Assembly: GCF_032362555.1 (NCBI RefSeq)
Contig: NC_083535.1
Coordinates: forward strand, 7,378,001-7,442,000
Direction of reading: 5' to 3'
Length of the DNA stretch: 64,000 bases
Source: Amyelois transitella
Taxonomy: Eukaryota > Arthropoda > Insecta > Lepidoptera > Pyralidae
The translations under genes were made by a program, and so were the position numbers. The notes under the pieces were generated by a model. The model worked only from the letters and a program-made list of their open reading frames with translations. It had not been told where the DNA came from and did no database searches. Positions 60,791 to 64,000 of this stretch are shown here, in pieces (the stretch's first letter is position 1; each line of letters opens with the position of its first letter).

Positions 60791-61689
60791 ATTTATAATC
60801 TACATCCATACACCCTTTTCTGAAAAAAATATTAACAAACAATTTATAGTAGGTATAATTAAGTAGCTCGCGTGGTCAAATGCCAAGACATGTCTAAGAC
60901 AAAGAGGTATTTTCCTCGTTAATCATAAGGAAAATGTTCGTTATCTACATATTAGAAAACATATATATTTCCTATTAACTGCAAGAAGGAAAGTAAAGTG
61001 CCTTCAATATCACTTTGTTTTGTTCATTTTGCTTAGTATGTGATCACACATTAAGTAAATTTTATTATGCAATTTTTTTCTCAATGGCTTGATTACCTCA
61101 ATGGTGAATGATTATCAAAATTAAATTTATAGACAAACCAATGAACAAGACTGAGATACAAGAAATCTTTTAATAAATTCTACAGTTAATGTCGGCTTAT
61201 TCTAACGACTCGGTCTGTTTCCAGCAATGACATTCTATTTAACAATTCGACCTTTATCCTCTAATGAAATGAATAATCTCTTATGAATAGATAAGATAAC
61301 GGAAGACTAACTACAGCCAAGTAACAAGAAAGAATAAAAAATAGAAATAACAATAGAAAGCCAATTTAAGTCTAGAAAATTAGATGTATAAATTTAGAAA
61401 ACAATTTAACACAAAAGGATATAATGTCGGGGATAAACTACACGCATCAATTACATGATGTGACTTGGCGTTATTAATCATTTTAACTGATTTTAACGGT
61501 ATGAGATGAGGGGAATAGTTTTTGCGTCTCGTCAGAACGCAAAAATGTTAGGTTTGGACGGTGGCGTGGTGTGTAGGTGTTGTTCCGTACTAGTCGAGGG
61601 TGGATGGTGCGCGGGCACCCGGCTCGGGGCGAGTGCGGCCGGCGTGGTGCGCGCGCCAGTAGCGCGATCAGCCCCGAACGGCTCACACG

Positions 61690-62021
61690 ATGGTTGCGCA
61701 TATGCACGCGCTCGCCGCCGCGCTCTTGTGTGCATTGGCCGGTCAGCTGGGAGCTGGTGCTAGTCTCCATTGTGCCATGCGCAGAGAAATTTCACCGTGC
61801 ACCTGCAGGAGAGAGGAAACAGGGACAGGTGCCATCTTAGTAGTTTGCCAAAAAATCACCGCCTATGAAGAAATCGCACGAGCTCTCACCAACAAGTTTA
61901 CTCCCGAAACTAAAATTGGCCTGGATATCTCCTACTCGAAACTACCGGACTTCGAAGATCATAGCTTTCGTGAACTCGGCCTATCTATCACAAGACTAAA
62001 ACTTAATTTCGACAACCTAAG
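61690..62021 (+). CDS. Leucine-rich-repeat secreted or membrane protein, first coding exon (5' part)
   Basis: The frame opens at ATG 61690 with a signal peptide (MHALAAALLCALAGQLGAG). A cysteine-containing N-terminal cap follows (REISPCTCRREETG, AILVVCQKIT) and then the first leucine-rich repeats (LDISYSKLPDFEDHSFREL, SITRLKLNFDNL). This is the start of an extracellular LRR protein of the insect adhesion/receptor type; I cannot name which. The frame runs on to 62088, but LRR spacing is lost after DNLR. AAG|GCAAGT at 62021/62022 is a good non-canonical GC donor, so I end the exon there. The rest of the gene would lie beyond the window. ATG 61702 is an alternative start. The 130 bp upstream is very GC- and CpG-rich, suggesting a promoter or 5' UTR. 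Confidence 0.7.
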
Positions 62022-62089
62022 GCAAGTTTCTGAAGTATTTAATCTTCTGCTGGATTCGGGTTTTCTGTTCGAATTGCAATGTTTTTGAT

Positions 62090-64000
62090 GAGTGCACATG
62101 TGAGACAACCCTATTTGAGGTGTTGCTCTTTTTCGTGAAAAATATTGCAGAATATTTAAAAATTGTGATCATAAACTTTAATTAATGGTAATAAAATAAT
62201 GTGTAAGTTGAATGAGAAAACAACAGGTCTGTGATAAGCGCTACTGCGATGAGGATAGGCCCGCTATCGGGGCAGTGGGCGGCTCCGTGCCCAGGGCTCA
62301 TTGTTGTCCTCTGAATTCTGCGACACCAAAAAGTGCGCGTCAACAAACGCGGACAAAGCGGAACTATATAGCTGCCCGCAATTATCACTAGTCGGTAATT
62401 AAACTTTATCGGTAGACGATCACAACCGTTGCTCAGTAAATTTCCCTTCGGAATGGGTTTATTATTGAAATATTTCTTATCAGCGTCATAACTACAATTA
62501 ATATGAATGCAAACACGAAGATCGTGGACACAGCTCTACGTTCCATTAAACTTATTTACTTTTTGCCAAAAAAAGTTCAGTTTAGCTATAATCTAATTAT
62601 TTCTTGATGATTTTCGTCATTATGATCCAGCAATTGAGTTGCCCCTGACCTGTGTGCTCGACCTTTATTGACTAAATCAATTGGTCATCAAAGATTTGTA
62701 GCCACCAGCTAATATAGCAAAATAGCGACCCTCATTATTAATATATATTACTGCAAAGCATCAAGTTAGAAAATACATAATAACTTTATCTCTATCAGTT
62801 TCGATCAGATTATGAACAGTAGCTGTAAGTAAGTACTTATAATCGTTGAAAAACATAATTCTTTTTGTTACACCGGGTCTTCAAATGATAATCTAAGGGA
62901 TATGAAAGGCTCCTTACATACATCATAAGTAGAAAATTGAAATTTCTAAAATAAAAGCTTGGGGTGAGGAAAGTGATTAAAAGTTGCTACAGATTTCATA
63001 GCACGTCTGTGTTTGTTTTTAATGACAATACTTTCAACGAATTACTCCACTTAGCAAATATAATCTTGTGTGTACTTATTTTGACAGCAATAGGTATATC
63101 GTAAAGTTATTTACACGTACTTGATAATGATAATTTTAAACTATTAATGTGAGAAAACTTTTGAATATGAAACCGGTTGAAGCAACTTTTCCTGTCTGCT
63201 TGTATATCAGCGGATAGAAAAACCTATAGGCTAAAGGGTTGGCACACATGCCATTGCATTGTTACTATTACTGGCATTTTGTTTGTTCGTGTAAGCACGG
63301 CATCTAGGAGACGACGTTCGATAGTTCGCCCGGGTTATCGGAGGTCGGTTCTAATCTAAAGCAGTATAAAATTGAATGATATCATATTGGTTGTGTCGTA
63401 TTTACTGTATTTACTCATTAATGGTGTGCTAACAAATTACACGGACCCCAGTTTGTTATGATCAGCATTTTGGAGCTCTTAATGTTGGTTAAACTAATTG
63501 ATAATATCTTGACTAGTTTAAGAACATTATATCTATCTTTATATCTTCCTGACGTTTTTGTGATGTAGTATTTACCTAACTACATGAATGATGAAAAACC
63601 TAGACCTAAATATCTAGAGATCTTTATTTATCCATTTTAAGAATTAGTCTTTTAGGTCATTTATTTCTGTAGTTACCTAATTACTTTTCCGCTGAACTAC
63701 GACAAGGTACGCTGATGAATGGCATTTTGTGGATTGCGGCGTAGTGCTCGTGCTCGTTTTTATGAATGAGATTTATCAAGGTTCATCTATATAGGTGAAT
63801 TTTTATCACTTTAAATGCTCTTTACATGTAGAGGTATTACCAATAAAACGAAACATACAGAGTAAAGTAATTTTTCGGATGAACATTAGACTAAAATCGA
63901 TAGCAACATTTTTGTTTTAGACCCCTTGAGTGAGTAAACTCATTTAAATGATATCAAGTTGTAAACGTAGATTCCCTATGAAAGAGACTATACCCTAACG
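62090..64000 (+). other. Probably intron of the leucine-rich-repeat gene
   Basis: No further coding exon or recognisable repeat was found. A moderately GC-rich patch at 62230-62380 has no open frame of interest. Confidence 0.35.

Noticed and set aside
61506-61770. Overlapping open frames on both strands
   Set aside because: They lie in the CpG-rich 5' region of the leucine-rich-repeat gene; several frames are open at once, as expected from base composition.

Overview
The window is a piece of insect nuclear genome, almost certainly from a moth or butterfly. It is AT-rich, its genes are split by short GT-AG introns, and it is full of repeat families typical of Lepidoptera. These include tRNA-derived SINEs, 3' ends of a non-LTR retrotransposon with a recurring 'FGHV' segment, elements carrying a 'CCCGCGACTTCGTCCGC' motif, a mariner, and a Tweedle cuticle gene. 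No bacterial, viral or CRISPR features were seen.

Layout: (1) 223-7817 (+), the last 11 coding exons of an Evi5-like TBC RabGAP that begins upstream of the window. (2) About 7.8-13.4 kb has no gene but holds a nested repeat: one SINE cut into three pieces by two unrelated inverted-repeat elements. (3) 13643-16560 (-), complete parvin in 7 exons. (4) 17467-18645 (+), a complete LITAF-domain protein in 3 exons, transcribed divergently from parvin. (5) 21.3-22.8 kb, a broken mariner with another repeat inside it; 23.2-23.6 kb, a SINE holding a probable solo LTR. (6) 24380-29445 (+), complete ATAD3 AAA-ATPase in 10 exons, with three repeats in its introns. (7) About 30.7-34.1 kb, a candidate DNA transposon with a decayed protein gene of an uncharacterised family, flanked by a repeated motif. 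(8) 36139-38276 (-), complete Rab21 in 4 exons. (9) 38.8-45.1 kb, a repeat-rich stretch with a 2.16 kb inverted-repeat element that carries 11 copies of a 15-bp motif near its ends. (10) 46018-47352 (-), a single-exon secreted serine protease homolog that has lost two catalytic residues and has a long Ser/Thr-rich tail. (11) 49287-54309 (-), a Tweedle cuticle protein with a 5-codon first exon and a 3.55 kb intron. (12) 55-61 kb, repeats. (13) 61690-about 62021 (+), the first coding exon of a secreted or membrane leucine-rich-repeat protein that continues beyond the window.

The genes do not form a pathway. Evi5 and Rab21 both belong to Rab membrane traffic, LITAF is an endosomal membrane protein, parvin links integrins to actin, ATAD3 is mitochondrial, and the Tweedle and protease-homolog genes are secreted insect-specific products. 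All gene calls come from reading splice-compatible frames: the exons given here join in phase. Family names rest on recognised motifs, and no database search was run.
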